From: Hyphomicrobiales bacterium
GTDB taxonomy: Bacteria; Pseudomonadota; Alphaproteobacteria; Rhizobiales; Aestuariivirgaceae
DNA length: 60,448 nt
Assembly (NCBI GenBank): GCA_025359265.1
Contig: JANYHB010000025.1
Coordinates: 1-60,448, forward strand
Reading direction: 5' to 3'
The position numbers were made by a program, and so were the translations under genes. Below the pieces are notes generated by a model, which saw nothing but the letters and a program-made list of their open reading frames with translations, was not told the DNA's origin and made no database searches. This document shows positions 9,447 through 18,863 of the stretch, in pieces (position 1 is the stretch's first letter; each line of letters opens with the position of its first letter).

Positions 9447-9797
9447 TTAGACTGCGGCTTCCACCATGATTTCCACATCAAGGCCCGGGGCAGCGAGCTT
9501 CGATTCGACTGTGGCGCGGGCTGGTGTGTCGCCCTTAGGAACCCAAGCGTCCCAAGCTTCATTCATTTGTGAGAAGGTTTTGATGTCGGTAAGCCAAATG
9601 TTGGCTTTCAGTATTTTGGATTTGTCAGTGCCGCATTCTTTCAGCGTGGCATCAATCTGCGAGAGGATATCAGCGGTTTGTTCTTTAACTGATTTGCCCG
9701 CTGTTTTTTCAGCCACAAAGCCTGCGAGACGGGCCACACCGCCATAAACCACAGCAGCCGACATGCGAGGGCCTATTCCAATACGCTTGATCGTCAT
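9447..9797 (-). CDS. RidA/YjgF-family protein
   Basis: The 116-residue protein has the YjgF/UK114 fold. RidA enzymes hydrolyse reactive enamine/imine intermediates from PLP enzymes. The C-terminal half (PKGDTPARATVESKLAAPGLDVEIMVEA) includes the family arginine of RATV and the conserved Glu near the end. An AGGAG ribosome site precedes the ATG. It lies 29 bases after the M20-type gene at 9827-11311, so it is probably the last gene of that run. Members of this subfamily often accompany amine or amino-acid degradation genes and need not act in core metabolism. Confidence 0.88.
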   Translation of the reverse strand: MTIKRIGIGPRMSAAVVYGGVARLAGFVAEKTAGKSVKEQTADILSQIDATLKECGTDKSKILKANIWLTDIKTFSQMNEAWDAWVPKGDTPARATVESKLAAPGLDVEIMVEAAV

Positions 9798-9826
9798 TGC
9801 GTTTCTCCTGCAATATCTTGGTGCTT

Positions 9827-11311
9827 CTAGGCGACAGCCTCAATCACCGCAAGCAGGGCCTTGGGCAAAATTTCAAAGGCGTAGGGCGCGTGCAGCCGTT
9901 CCAGCCAATGATGATAATCGCGGCCCCAGGGGCCCAGATTGATCGCAGGAAGGCCCGGCGCTTCAGGCATAGCAAAACTTGAGCCCCAGATCGGGGTGTT
10001 GGCGGCTACGGTGGCCAGATCGCCGGTCGCTTCGCCAAAAAAGCTCATGTCAGATATCCCTGCAAAATAATTCAATGCCCCAACGCCAAGGGGTTTCATC
10101 GCCGCTTCGATGGCTTGGCGCTTGCTCTTATCCTTCAAGGCCACGGCCAGATACGGAATCGAACCAAATCCCAGAATGATCGACGGGCCCGCCAGCCCTG
10201 ATTTTTGCCAAACCAACTCGGTCACACGCTTGGCTCTCTCTGGCAGATCAACGGTGTCATCGCTGGCAATCTTGTTAATGGCCGGGTCTTTTTGCCAAGT
10301 GGGAGTGGCAGCTGCAAGTTCAGAAAATGTCATGAGCCTCACATCGCGGCCCGTACGCGCCTTGACACGAGCAAGGGCTTCAGAGGCGAAGGCCACGGCC
10401 AGCGCCAGAACTTCCGCGCCAGACCTTTCATATTGCATGGTGTTCCAATAGGCCCAGAAAGCGTTTGGTGTGGTCACATTATAGCCCTGCTTCAAATCTT
10501 TGGCGCAAAGGGCCGTTGGGGAGGCGGTCTTTTCCTCTCCACTGGTTTCCACAAAGGCGGAATTGCCTTCGAGGGATGAGATTAATTCTGCGGCGATGTA
10601 AGCGGCGTTTACGCCATCCTGGGGATAGCCCGCATGGGTTTCTTTGCCGATGATCAAGGCGGTGAGCAGCTGCTTGCCGATTGAGCCATAGGTGACGACT
10701 TTGGCTTTCGCCCCATCACCCTGGTCTGAAATGGCGTCAAGATTGATGATGAGCTTGATATCAAGTTCGTGTTTCTTTGCCGTTTCAAACAACCTGGGCA
10801 CGGCGGCGCGGGCGCCAGCAGAACGGTTTTCTTCGTCGGCCACGGCGATAAACAAAAGCGTTGCCTCACCTTGGTAGAACTCGATCGCGGCAAGGCCTGC
10901 AGCGAGGCCGGCTTTCATATCGAGCAGGCCGCGACCGGGGAGAAATTCGCCCGATTCGAAATCCATCAAAGCCAATGGATTTTCGCCCGTCATCTTCAGA
11001 CGCGCAATCGTGGCTGGCAAAAGTGCTTCAACATCGAATGCAGGCAACTGTCCGTAGTCATCTACCGACACCACATCAAAATGGCCCGTGAGTACGATGG
11101 TGCTTGTGGATTTGCCGCGTTTCAATGCAAAAAGATTTTGCCGTGGATATGAGCCGCCAGAAACGGGCGACAGCCAGATATGGTCAAAGCCGCGCAATTC
11201 TTCCTTCAAACGCAGGGGAAATTCTGCCTCACCTGCCGTTCCCGTGACAGAGGGCCAAGACGTAAATTTCAAGGCCAGTTCACGTGCGCGGACAGACATT
11301 TTTCCGCTCAC
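9827..11311 (-). CDS. M20-family metallohydrolase, RocB-like
   Basis: The 494-residue protein belongs to the M20 amidohydrolase/peptidase clan with two bound zinc ions. The metal ligands are visible in LTGHFDVVSV (His and Asp), LLDMKAG (Asp), and ADEENRS (catalytic Glu-Glu). The segment around YNVTTPNAFWAYWNTMQ resembles RocB, a Bacillus protein linked to arginine use, though the biochemical role of RocB is not settled. It begins with GTG four bases inside the preceding M20 gene (GTGA), with an alternative ATG at 11299. The two M20 genes and ridA form a likely co-translated set. Confidence 0.85.
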   Translation of the reverse strand: MSGKMSVRARELALKFTSWPSVTGTAGEAEFPLRLKEELRGFDHIWLSPVSGGSYPRQNLFALKRGKSTSTIVLTGHFDVVSVDDYGQLPAFDVEALLPATIARLKMTGENPLALMDFESGEFLPGRGLLDMKAGLAAGLAAIEFYQGEATLLFIAVADEENRSAGARAAVPRLFETAKKHELDIKLIINLDAISDQGDGAKAKVVTYGSIGKQLLTALIIGKETHAGYPQDGVNAAYIAAELISSLEGNSAFVETSGEEKTASPTALCAKDLKQGYNVTTPNAFWAYWNTMQYERSGAEVLALAVAFASEALARVKARTGRDVRLMTFSELAAATPTWQKDPAINKIASDDTVDLPERAKRVTELVWQKSGLAGPSIILGFGSIPYLAVALKDKSKRQAIEAAMKPLGVGALNYFAGISDMSFFGEATGDLATVAANTPIWGSSFAMPEAPGLPAINLGPWGRDYHHWLERLHAPYAFEILPKALLAVIEAVA

Positions 11312-12555
11312 GCGAAACTCCTGTCATGGGCAAGAACAGCGTTGAGCAACACTTGCGCGCCTGCTGCACATTCTTCCAAGGTGGTACTCTCCTCCTCATT
11401 GTGTGATATGCCCCCTAAACAAGGAACGAAAATCATTGTCGTGGGGGCCACGCGGGCGATGTAAGCAGCATCATGGCCTGCACCGGAGGCCATATCACGG
11501 GTTTTTAAGCCCGCTTGACTAACGCCATGGCGCACGCATTCAATTAAGTCTGGAGCAAATTTAACAGCGGGAGAATTCCAAATGCGATTTTCAGTGATCT
11601 CAATCTGGAGGGAAGTTGCAATTTTTGTGATCGCAGCTCGATAGGTCTTTTCCATCTTGTCCAGCACAGCCTCATCTGGATGGCGCAAATCCACGGTGAA
11701 GAACACTTCACCCGGCACAACATTGCGGCTGTTGGGTTTGTTTTCGATAAGGCCCACAGAGGCCACGCCAGGCAAATGATCCATGCCAATGGTGTTAATT
11801 GCATCGATCATTCGGGCCGCCGCCAGTAAAGCGTTCTTGCGTAATCCCATGGGTGTGGCACCCGTGTGGCTCTCTTGGCCTTTCAGCATCACCTCATACC
11901 AACGCATGCCTTGAACGCCGGTTACAACACCGATCACTTTATTTTCAGCTTCAAGGATCGGTCCTTGCTCGATATGAAGTTCGAACATCGCTGAGAATTT
12001 GATGGCCCCGGCTTTATGCACGCCTTTGTAGCCAATGCGGGCAAGTTCGTCGCCCAGTCTGAGGCCGCTGCGATCTTCCCTGCTCCAGGCAAATTCTGGC
12101 GTGAACACACCCGCGTAGACGCCAGAACACAACATGGCGGGGGCAAAGCGAGAGCCTTCTTCATTCGTCCAATTCGCGATCATAAGAGGCGCGTTTGTTT
12201 CATAACCCATGTCTACCAAAGTACGCAGCACTTCCAGCGCGCCAAGCACGCCCAGCACGCCATCAAATTTTCCACCCGTCGGCTGCGTATCCAAATGCGA
12301 GCCCATGGCAATGGGGGCCACATCTGCGCGGCGGCCGGCACGCGTGGCAAACATGTTGCCCACTTCATCCACTTCCACCTTGCAACCCAGCTTTTCACAC
12401 TCGGATTTGAACCAATCGCGCACGCGCTTGTCCTCATCCGATACCGTCAGCCGCCTAATTCCGCCTTTTGGAGTGGCACCAAATTGTGCGGTTTCCATCA
12501 ACGCATCCCACAGGCGCTGCGGGTTGATGGTGAGATTGGTTTTAGATGACATCAC
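11308..12555 (-). CDS. Zn-dependent amidase/hydantoinase-type hydrolase (M20, carbamoyl-amino-acid hydrolase family)
   Basis: The 415-residue protein matches the family containing N-carbamoyl-L-amino-acid hydrolase, allantoate amidohydrolase and beta-ureidopropionase. The metal-binding motifs are MGSHLDTQPTGGKFDGVLGVLG (His and Asp), TNEEGSRFAP (Glu pair), and FELHIEQGP (His). The substrate-contact segment GAGHDAAYIAR and the late HNEEE motif are also typical. These enzymes hydrolyse a C-N bond in a carbamoyl or ureido group. The exact substrate cannot be read from sequence. It begins seven bases after the aldo/keto reductase gene on the same strand. Confidence 0.9.
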   Translation of the reverse strand: MMSSKTNLTINPQRLWDALMETAQFGATPKGGIRRLTVSDEDKRVRDWFKSECEKLGCKVEVDEVGNMFATRAGRRADVAPIAMGSHLDTQPTGGKFDGVLGVLGALEVLRTLVDMGYETNAPLMIANWTNEEGSRFAPAMLCSGVYAGVFTPEFAWSREDRSGLRLGDELARIGYKGVHKAGAIKFSAMFELHIEQGPILEAENKVIGVVTGVQGMRWYEVMLKGQESHTGATPMGLRKNALLAAARMIDAINTIGMDHLPGVASVGLIENKPNSRNVVPGEVFFTVDLRHPDEAVLDKMEKTYRAAITKIATSLQIEITENRIWNSPAVKFAPDLIECVRHGVSQAGLKTRDMASGAGHDAAYIARVAPTTMIFVPCLGGISHNEEESTTLEECAAGAQVLLNAVLAHDRSFA

Positions 12556-12562
12556 CGCACCT

Positions 12563-13639
12563 TCACATCTTCGTGCCGCTCAAGCCCTTGGCATCAATAT
12601 GGGGTTGGTGCAGCGCCAGATCAGCTTGGCCCAAACGCTCACTGACAGAATTGTATTGATGCCAATAGGGGTAAAGCAGCGGCAGGCGGCTGACGTCGTC
12701 CAACTTTTTGAAATCGGAAGCTGTGAGCTTGAGATTGACCGAGGCCAGATTGTCGGTGAGTTGCGTCTCATTGCGTGCACCCACAACCAAGGATGCCACG
12801 CCGGGCTTGCTGGCCGTCCACGCCAACCCAACTTGTGCGGCAGAAACATTGTGTGCCTCACCCACTTCAACCAGCGCATCGATGATCTTCCATAACCGTT
12901 CACGATTATAGATCGGCGGCTCGGTCCAGCCATCAAGGTGGCGCGATTGTTCCGGTGATTTGTCGCGGCGGAACTTGCCGGATAAAAGGCCTCCTGCAAT
13001 CGGGCTCCACACTTGGATACCCACACCTTGATCAACCGCAATTGGCATCAACTCATATTCAGCTTCCCGGGCTTCAATCGAGTAATGAATTTGCTGGCAC
13101 ACAAATTTCGCCAAGCCGTTTCGGTCAGCGGCCATCAAAGACTTCATGATGTGCCAGCCGGAAAAATTAGAACACCCGATATAACGCACTTTGCCGTGTT
13201 GAACCAAGGCGTTCAGTGCCTCCATGGTTTCTTCAACCGGAGTTTGCCCATCCCATTCATGCAATAGGTAGAGATCGATATGATCACGTTGCAGGCGCTT
13301 CAAACTCTCTTCGCATTGTTGAATAATGTGAAAGCGCGAGAGCCCCTGCTCATTGGGCCCATCGCCCATGCCAAAGCGCACTTTGGTTTCGACCAGCAGT
13401 TGCTTGGAGCGCGATTTGAGGATCTCCCCCAAGGCAGATTCCGATTTGCCGCGAGTATAGGCATTGGATGTATCGAATATATTCACACCATGTTCAACGG
13501 CAACGTCAACCAACCGTTCGGCTTGTTTGCGGTCCAGGCTGCCCGGCATGGTGAAGAAGCCCTCGCCATCAAAATTCATCGTGCCTAGCGTCAGCAGCGA
13601 GACTTTCAAACCTGAATGGCCGAGATTGCGATATTCCAT
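12563..13639 (-). CDS. Aldo/keto reductase
   Basis: The 358-residue protein is an NADPH-dependent oxidoreductase with the AKR TIM barrel. It starts with MEYRNLGHSGLKVS and has the catalytic Asp-Tyr-Lys-His set: FDTSNAYTRGKSE (Asp, Tyr), ETKVRF (Lys) and YLLHEWD (His). The AKR signature around IDLYLLHEWD and YIGCSNFSGWH is intact. AGAGG serves as ribosome site. Substrate is unknown; its place in the iol-type run suggests a sugar or polyol carbonyl, which is inference. Confidence 0.92.
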   Translation of the reverse strand: MEYRNLGHSGLKVSLLTLGTMNFDGEGFFTMPGSLDRKQAERLVDVAVEHGVNIFDTSNAYTRGKSESALGEILKSRSKQLLVETKVRFGMGDGPNEQGLSRFHIIQQCEESLKRLQRDHIDLYLLHEWDGQTPVEETMEALNALVQHGKVRYIGCSNFSGWHIMKSLMAADRNGLAKFVCQQIHYSIEAREAEYELMPIAVDQGVGIQVWSPIAGGLLSGKFRRDKSPEQSRHLDGWTEPPIYNRERLWKIIDALVEVGEAHNVSAAQVGLAWTASKPGVASLVVGARNETQLTDNLASVNLKLTASDFKKLDDVSRLPLLYPYWHQYNSVSERLGQADLALHQPHIDAKGLSGTKM

Positions 13640-13681
13640 CTTCTACCTCTTTATCTTTCAAATGAATCGACAGCTATTGCT

Positions 13682-14791
13682 TCACGTCAAGCCTTTGGAT
13701 TTTTTCAAGACTTCAGGATGATGCAACTTCAGCTTCGCCACAAGTGGCTTCATTGCGGCAGTTGTGTGCAAATGGGCAACAAGAATGGCATCTGAGGTAA
13801 CCGCCACAAGCACGTCTCGTAGCCCTTCGACAGCCACAAGCTTGTCGCCACCGATGACCAGAACATTGTCACTATGCGTAAACTGAACTCTTCCCGTTGC
13901 CGCATTTCCATCGACGTCCTGATCCAGGATTGCGTGGATGGATTTCCATGTGCCCAGATCAGACCATGGGAAATTGGATGGCAAAACAGCGGCCTTGGTG
14001 GTTTTTTCCAAGACGGCAAAATCAATGGAAAGAGACTTGGCGGCGGCAAAGTCCTTTTCATGCAGATAGTAAAAGTCGTCACTGTGTCTCATATTCTTCG
14101 CTGCGCGCGCGGCTGGCGCCGCAATATCATGCGCCAACACATCCGCCTCCTGCAAAAGCAACGACGGTTTGCAAATGAAATTGCTGGAATTCCACAAATA
14201 GCCTTTCGCCACATAGAGTTTAGCCACTTCCAAGGTGGGCTTTTCGGCAAACTTGTTCACGCGGTGAACGGGCGCAGCGCCGCGCAATTCTTCGCCGGGT
14301 GAAATATAACCATAGTCGCTCGAGGGTGATTGCGGCTGAAGACCGAAGAGCACAATGTGATCTTGTGCCGCCTTTAGCGATAGTTGGATGTGGTGCAGAA
14401 AAGCCTCAACATCAGGGATGGCATGATCGGAGGCCACGGCCATGCACAGGCCCGGGCGCTTGAAACTGATACAAAGATTGGTCGCCGCCAGAATTGCCGC
14501 AGCGGAATCCCGGCGGATAGGCTCCAGCATTATGTCGGCTGCCACGCCGATTTCACGCAATTGTTCTGCCACCAGAAAGCGATGCTCGGCGCCGGTGGCG
14601 ATGATAGGTTTGGCAAACCGGAATTGGCCCTCCCGTTCGCCTTGCATGCGAAGAATTGTTTCTTGGAAGAGCGACCTGTTTGAGATCAATTTCAAGAACT
14701 GCTTGGGCAAGTCTTCACGCGAAAGCGGCCACAGCCTTGAGCCTGAGCCGCCGCACAGAATAATGGGAGTTATCGCCACTGTGTTTGCCAT
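13682..14791 (-). CDS. Mannose-1-phosphate guanylyltransferase, nucleotidyltransferase domain only
   Basis: The 369-residue protein makes GDP-mannose from mannose-1-phosphate and GTP. The N-terminal ILCGGSGSRLWPLSRE is the nucleotide-binding signature of the ManC/CpsB class, and KFAEKPTLEVAKLYV and YLWNSSNF are sugar-site motifs. Bifunctional ManC proteins are about 470 residues with a C-terminal cupin isomerase domain; that domain is missing, so this enzyme has only the transferase step. The gene lies 48 bases after the dehydrogenase and 42 bases before the aldo/keto reductase. No other polysaccharide genes are near. Confidence 0.88.
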   Translation of the reverse strand: MANTVAITPIILCGGSGSRLWPLSREDLPKQFLKLISNRSLFQETILRMQGEREGQFRFAKPIIATGAEHRFLVAEQLREIGVAADIMLEPIRRDSAAAILAATNLCISFKRPGLCMAVASDHAIPDVEAFLHHIQLSLKAAQDHIVLFGLQPQSPSSDYGYISPGEELRGAAPVHRVNKFAEKPTLEVAKLYVAKGYLWNSSNFICKPSLLLQEADVLAHDIAAPAARAAKNMRHSDDFYYLHEKDFAAAKSLSIDFAVLEKTTKAAVLPSNFPWSDLGTWKSIHAILDQDVDGNAATGRVQFTHSDNVLVIGGDKLVAVEGLRDVLVAVTSDAILVAHLHTTAAMKPLVAKLKLHHPEVLKKSKGLT

Positions 14792-14839
14792 TGGGTTTGT
14801 CAGTACAGCAACAAAAATCTTGCGGCAAGAGAAGCGGCG

Positions 14840-15970
14840 CTAGTTAACCATTACGCGAGAAGATTGCTGTTTTGAAGATTGTATTGCCGCCTCCACGATT
14901 TTTTGAACCTCAAAGGCCTCGCGAAAATCGGGGCCGTGGGGTTTTGCCCCGCCGATGGCGGCGAGGAACTCAGCTATCTCAATCGTCTTCAAATCATTGA
15001 AGCCTAGTTGATGGCCAGCAGCCACACAAAAACCGCCATAAGGCGGGTGTTGGGGACCACTTTCGATGGTGGTGAAGCCGCTGCTGCGTGGATCATTGCC
15101 CGATTTGTAGAATTTCAATTCGTTAAGACGCTCTTGAGTGAAAGCCAAAGCACCTTTGGATCCTTCAATTTCAAAGCCCAGCTGCATCTTGCAGCCGGTT
15201 TTCACCCAGTTGGCTTCAATGGTGCCGCCGAAGCCTGCCTCAAAACGCACCAGCATCCGTGCGATATCATCCACCATCACTGGAATCATAGTTTTGCTGC
15301 CGGTCGATTTGGGGCGTTGCACAACCACAGTTTCAACTTCGGCATTTACACAAACGATGGGGCCCAGCAGAAAACGCGCCATGCTGATGATGTGGCTGCC
15401 CAGATCTGCAACCACACCGGGGCCGCCTGATGGGTCCAACCGCCACGTCCACGGGCTTTGCGGATCATGCATGTAGTCTTCGGCATGAATGCCCCGAAAA
15501 CCGGTGATCTCTCCCAACTCTCCGCCAACAATCATATCGCGTGCAATTTTCAGCATTGGGTTTTTGATGTAGTTGAAACCCACTTGGCTGATAATGCCCT
15601 TGGCCTCGGCGGCGTTCATCATAACTGTTGAGTCTGCCAGTGTGGGAGAGAGAGGCTTTTCACAATGCACGTGTTTGCCAGCAGAAATGGCCGCAAGAGC
15701 CATTTCTTTGTGCAGTGTATTGGGTGTGGTGATGGACACAACATCAATCGACGGATCGTTCACAAGGTCGCGCCAATTGCCGGAGGATTTCTCAAAGCCG
15801 TATTGATGTGCGGCTTGGGCCGCACGATCAACATTCACATCGGCAATCATTCGTAGCACGGGAACAGGAATTTCGGGGAATGCGGCGAGGGCTGAACGAT
15901 ATGCAAATGCATGAGCCTTGCCCATGAAGCCGGTGCCAATGATGCCTATGCCTAGCTTTTTCTTAGACAT
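14840..15970 (-). CDS. Gfo/Idh/MocA-family oxidoreductase (inositol-dehydrogenase-like)
   Basis: The 376-residue protein has an N-terminal NAD(P)-binding Rossmann fold (GIGIIGTGFMGKAHAFAY) and the family motif CEKPLSPT, which carries the catalytic lysine. The second half (GGPGVVADLGSHIISMARFLLG) contains the conserved DxGSH region. It could oxidise myo-inositol or a related cyclitol, because it follows iolE. I chose the ATG at 15970 (MSKKKLG), which overlaps the iolE stop by eight bases; the open frame extends nine codons further into iolE, but that extension has no family match. Confidence 0.87.
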   Translation of the reverse strand: MSKKKLGIGIIGTGFMGKAHAFAYRSALAAFPEIPVPVLRMIADVNVDRAAQAAHQYGFEKSSGNWRDLVNDPSIDVVSITTPNTLHKEMALAAISAGKHVHCEKPLSPTLADSTVMMNAAEAKGIISQVGFNYIKNPMLKIARDMIVGGELGEITGFRGIHAEDYMHDPQSPWTWRLDPSGGPGVVADLGSHIISMARFLLGPIVCVNAEVETVVVQRPKSTGSKTMIPVMVDDIARMLVRFEAGFGGTIEANWVKTGCKMQLGFEIEGSKGALAFTQERLNELKFYKSGNDPRSSGFTTIESGPQHPPYGGFCVAAGHQLGFNDLKTIEIAEFLAAIGGAKPHGPDFREAFEVQKIVEAAIQSSKQQSSRVMVN

Positions 15971-16883
15971 CGGTGAAACCCTGCGTCTCCACCTCATATC
16001 CTGCCGCAGCCATCACGCGCATCAGTTCTTTGTGGCCCGTTTGCGCCATTTTTAACGGTGGATTTTTCTTCGGGTCTTGTTCGGCTTCCACAACGAACCA
16101 ACCCTCATAGCCATAGTCAGCAAATTTTTTTACAATCTTGGCAAAATCTATCGAGCCATCGCCAGGCACAGTGAATGCACCGAGCGCCACCGCTTCAAGG
16201 AAGCTTTGTTTGGTACGGTCTAGTTTCCTTATCACATCCATACGCACATCTTTCACATGCACGTGGTTGATGCGTTTGTGGTGCTTATCAATGGCGCGAA
16301 ATGGATCACCGCCGGCAAAGGCCAAGTGCCCCGCATCGAGCAGCAATGGAATGCCGGCGCCGGAGTTGTTCATGAAGGAGTCTAACTCTAACTCGGTTTC
16401 AACCACCGCGGCCATGTGGTGGTGATACGACAGCGGCATGCCCTGTTCGGCGCACCATTCGCCAAATTGAGTTACCTTGTTGGCGTAAGACTTCATTTCC
16501 CGGTCTTCCAGCTTCGGTTTGGTGGCCAAAGGCTTAGAACGGTCGCCTTGAATGGAAAGGCCCACTTCTCCGTAAACTATACAAGGCGCGGCCACTGCTT
16601 TGAAAAGCTCAATCATCGGCGCGATGCGGTCTTGGTTTTCAGATAACCCCTCAACGGCGAGCGTGCCCGAAAACCAGCCGCCACAGAGTGTTACGTCTGC
16701 CTCTCTCAAAATTGGCAGCATGGTTTTTGCGTCTTCGGGAAATCGCCGGCCCTTTTCCATGCCCGTGAAACCCGCACTGCGGGATTGACGCAGGCACTCT
16801 TCCAGTGAAACATCGTCGCTGAGTTCTGCAAGATCGTCGTTCCACCACGCGATGGGCGACATGCCAAGTTTTGCTTTTAACAT
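15963..16883 (-). CDS. iolE: Myo-inosose-2 dehydratase IolE
   Basis: The 306-residue protein is a TIM-barrel sugar isomerase/dehydratase. IolE removes water from 2-keto-myo-inositol to give the trione precursor used by IolD. The start (LGMSPIAWWNDDLAEL) and the segments GFTGMEKGRRFPED, SYHHHMAAVVET, LLLDAGHLAFAGGDP and INHVHVKDVR are closely typical of IolE and carry the metal-binding His, Asp and Glu residues. It begins ten bases after iolD. AAGGA is the ribosome site. The order iolD-iolE-dehydrogenase supports inositol catabolism. Confidence 0.93.
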   Translation of the reverse strand: MLKAKLGMSPIAWWNDDLAELSDDVSLEECLRQSRSAGFTGMEKGRRFPEDAKTMLPILREADVTLCGGWFSGTLAVEGLSENQDRIAPMIELFKAVAAPCIVYGEVGLSIQGDRSKPLATKPKLEDREMKSYANKVTQFGEWCAEQGMPLSYHHHMAAVVETELELDSFMNNSGAGIPLLLDAGHLAFAGGDPFRAIDKHHKRINHVHVKDVRMDVIRKLDRTKQSFLEAVALGAFTVPGDGSIDFAKIVKKFADYGYEGWFVVEAEQDPKKNPPLKMAQTGHKELMRVMAAAGYEVETQGFTDV

Positions 16884-16893
16884 TTTTTATTCC

Positions 16894-18735
16894 TTAAACG
16901 CCAATACGCTGTTTCTTGCGCAGTTCATCCTGATATATCCGCGCTTCATTCACTTCTTTGCGTGTGGAAACGGTGGGCACACCCACGTCCCATTGGGCGT
17001 CGCCTGGTGTCCACACAAAGGCATCGTTCTCGATTGAAATCACCGTGGTGCGGTCTGTGGTCTTGGCCCAATCCAGCGCCAAGCCCAGTTCAGCGATGCT
17101 TGAAACTTTGCGGGCCAATGCACCCATGGATTCGGCGTGTTTGACAAAATCAACACCGAACACGTGCTTCACATTGCTGTCTTTGATCAGGTTGTTATAG
17201 CTCGCGCCGCCCTTGAAATTCTGCAGGCGGTTTATCACGCCGAAGCCGCCGTTATCGCACACCACCACAATCATCTTGTGGCCGGTGAGCACGGTTGAAT
17301 AAATATCGGAATTCATGATGAGATAAGAGCCATCCCCCACCATTACAAAAGTGTTGCGCGTGGGGTCTGCCATGGCTGCACCCCAACCGCCCGCCACTTC
17401 ATAACCCATGCAGGAGAAGCCGTATTCCACATCAAAGGTGTTGGTGGATTTTGTGCGCCACACTTTGTTCAGCTCGCCCGGCAAGCCGCCTGCCGCGCTT
17501 AAAACATAATCACGCTCACCCGCCTTCTCATTCACCATGCCGACGATCTGGCCGTAAGTGGGAACGCCGGAATTTGTGGGCTTTTTGTAACCGTCGACAG
17601 CCAAGTTCCAGATGGCCATCTCGTCTTGGCTCTTCTTGGTCCAGGTTGCATTGACTTTGTAGCCCGTCATGGCGGGCGCCAGTTCTGCCATCGTCACCTT
17701 GGCGTCGCCCACCACGGCTACGGCCCGGTGCTTCACCGCATCATAGCGCGCGGCATTGATCGAGATAAACTGGGCATCGTGGCGGAAACACGTCCACGAG
17801 CCCGTGGTGAAATCTTGCAACCTGGTGCCAATGGCCAGGATTACATCAGCCTCAGCGGCGATGTTGTTGGCAGAGGTGGAGCCTGTCACACCCATTGGGC
17901 CAATGTAGTTGGCGTGCGAATGGGCAAGGCTGCCTTTGCCTGCCATGGTTTCAGTGATCGGAATGCCGTGATCACTGGCAAATTTTGCGACTTCGGCTTC
18001 CGCGCCTGAGTAACGCACGCCGCCGCCGGAGATCATCATTGGCTTCTTGGCGGATTTCAACAGCTCGATGGCTTTGGCCAAACGGTTCAGATCGGGCCGC
18101 ACCCGCGAGATTTCATGCAAGGTTGCGGTGAAGAAGGCTTGAGGATAATCGAACGCCAATTCCTGAATGTCTTGCGGAAGGCCGATGAAGGCGGGCCCAC
18201 AATCTGCGGGGTCAAGCATCGTGGCCACGGCTTGCGGAAGCGACGAGATGATTTGTTCAGGATGAGTGATGCGGTCCCAGAAGCGGCTGACAGATTTGAA
18301 TCCATCGTTCACCGTGATGGAGGGCACGCCGTAATGCTCCACCTGTTGCAAAACCGGGTCTGGCCTGCGGCTTTGGAACGTGTCGCCGGCCAAAATCAAA
18401 ATCGGCAAGCGGTTGGCGTGGGCCACGCCGGCAGCGGTGATCATGTTGGTGGCACCGGGGCCGACGGAAGATGTTGCCACCATAATTTGGCGGCGAAGTT
18501 TGGCTTTGGAAAAAGCAATGGCCGCCAGCGCCATAGACTGTTCATTTTGCCCGCGCCAGACAGGAAATATGTCTTTCACTTCATATAGGGCCTCAGACAG
18601 GCAGGTCACATTACCGTGGCCAAAAATACCGAAGGCACCGGGGAACAACGGAAGCTTTTTCCCATCAATCATCGTGAACTGATTGACGAGAAATTTCACG
18701 AGCGCTTGTGCCATGGTGAGGCGAATTGTGGACAT
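16894..18735 (-). CDS. iolD: 3D-(3,5/4)-trihydroxycyclohexane-1,2-dione hydrolase IolD
   Basis: The 613-residue thiamine-diphosphate enzyme opens the ring of the inositol-derived dione. The N-terminal Pyr domain includes GIFGHGNVTCLSEAL with AMALAAIAFSKA, and the C-terminal TPP domain contains the GDG...N motif (VGDGSYLIMNSDIYSTV) near residue 478 and VVCDNGGFGVINRLQ. Full family length. An AGGAG ribosome site is present. As the first gene of the minus-strand run it probably carries the operon promoter in 18736-18863. iolB and iolC are not in the window. Confidence 0.94.
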   Translation of the reverse strand: MSTIRLTMAQALVKFLVNQFTMIDGKKLPLFPGAFGIFGHGNVTCLSEALYEVKDIFPVWRGQNEQSMALAAIAFSKAKLRRQIMVATSSVGPGATNMITAAGVAHANRLPILILAGDTFQSRRPDPVLQQVEHYGVPSITVNDGFKSVSRFWDRITHPEQIISSLPQAVATMLDPADCGPAFIGLPQDIQELAFDYPQAFFTATLHEISRVRPDLNRLAKAIELLKSAKKPMMISGGGVRYSGAEAEVAKFASDHGIPITETMAGKGSLAHSHANYIGPMGVTGSTSANNIAAEADVILAIGTRLQDFTTGSWTCFRHDAQFISINAARYDAVKHRAVAVVGDAKVTMAELAPAMTGYKVNATWTKKSQDEMAIWNLAVDGYKKPTNSGVPTYGQIVGMVNEKAGERDYVLSAAGGLPGELNKVWRTKSTNTFDVEYGFSCMGYEVAGGWGAAMADPTRNTFVMVGDGSYLIMNSDIYSTVLTGHKMIVVVCDNGGFGVINRLQNFKGGASYNNLIKDSNVKHVFGVDFVKHAESMGALARKVSSIAELGLALDWAKTTDRTTVISIENDAFVWTPGDAQWDVGVPTVSTRKEVNEARIYQDELRKKQRIGV

Positions 18736-18863
18736 GGATAACTCCTGCAGGAATGGCGCAGACTATTTCAGCGGGCCAAGAATGCCAAGCTCATGGCAGA
18801 TAAAAAACCGGGCTGAAAGTGATTTTTAGATGCGAAGTTCGATTTTCGCCAATCATCACACCC

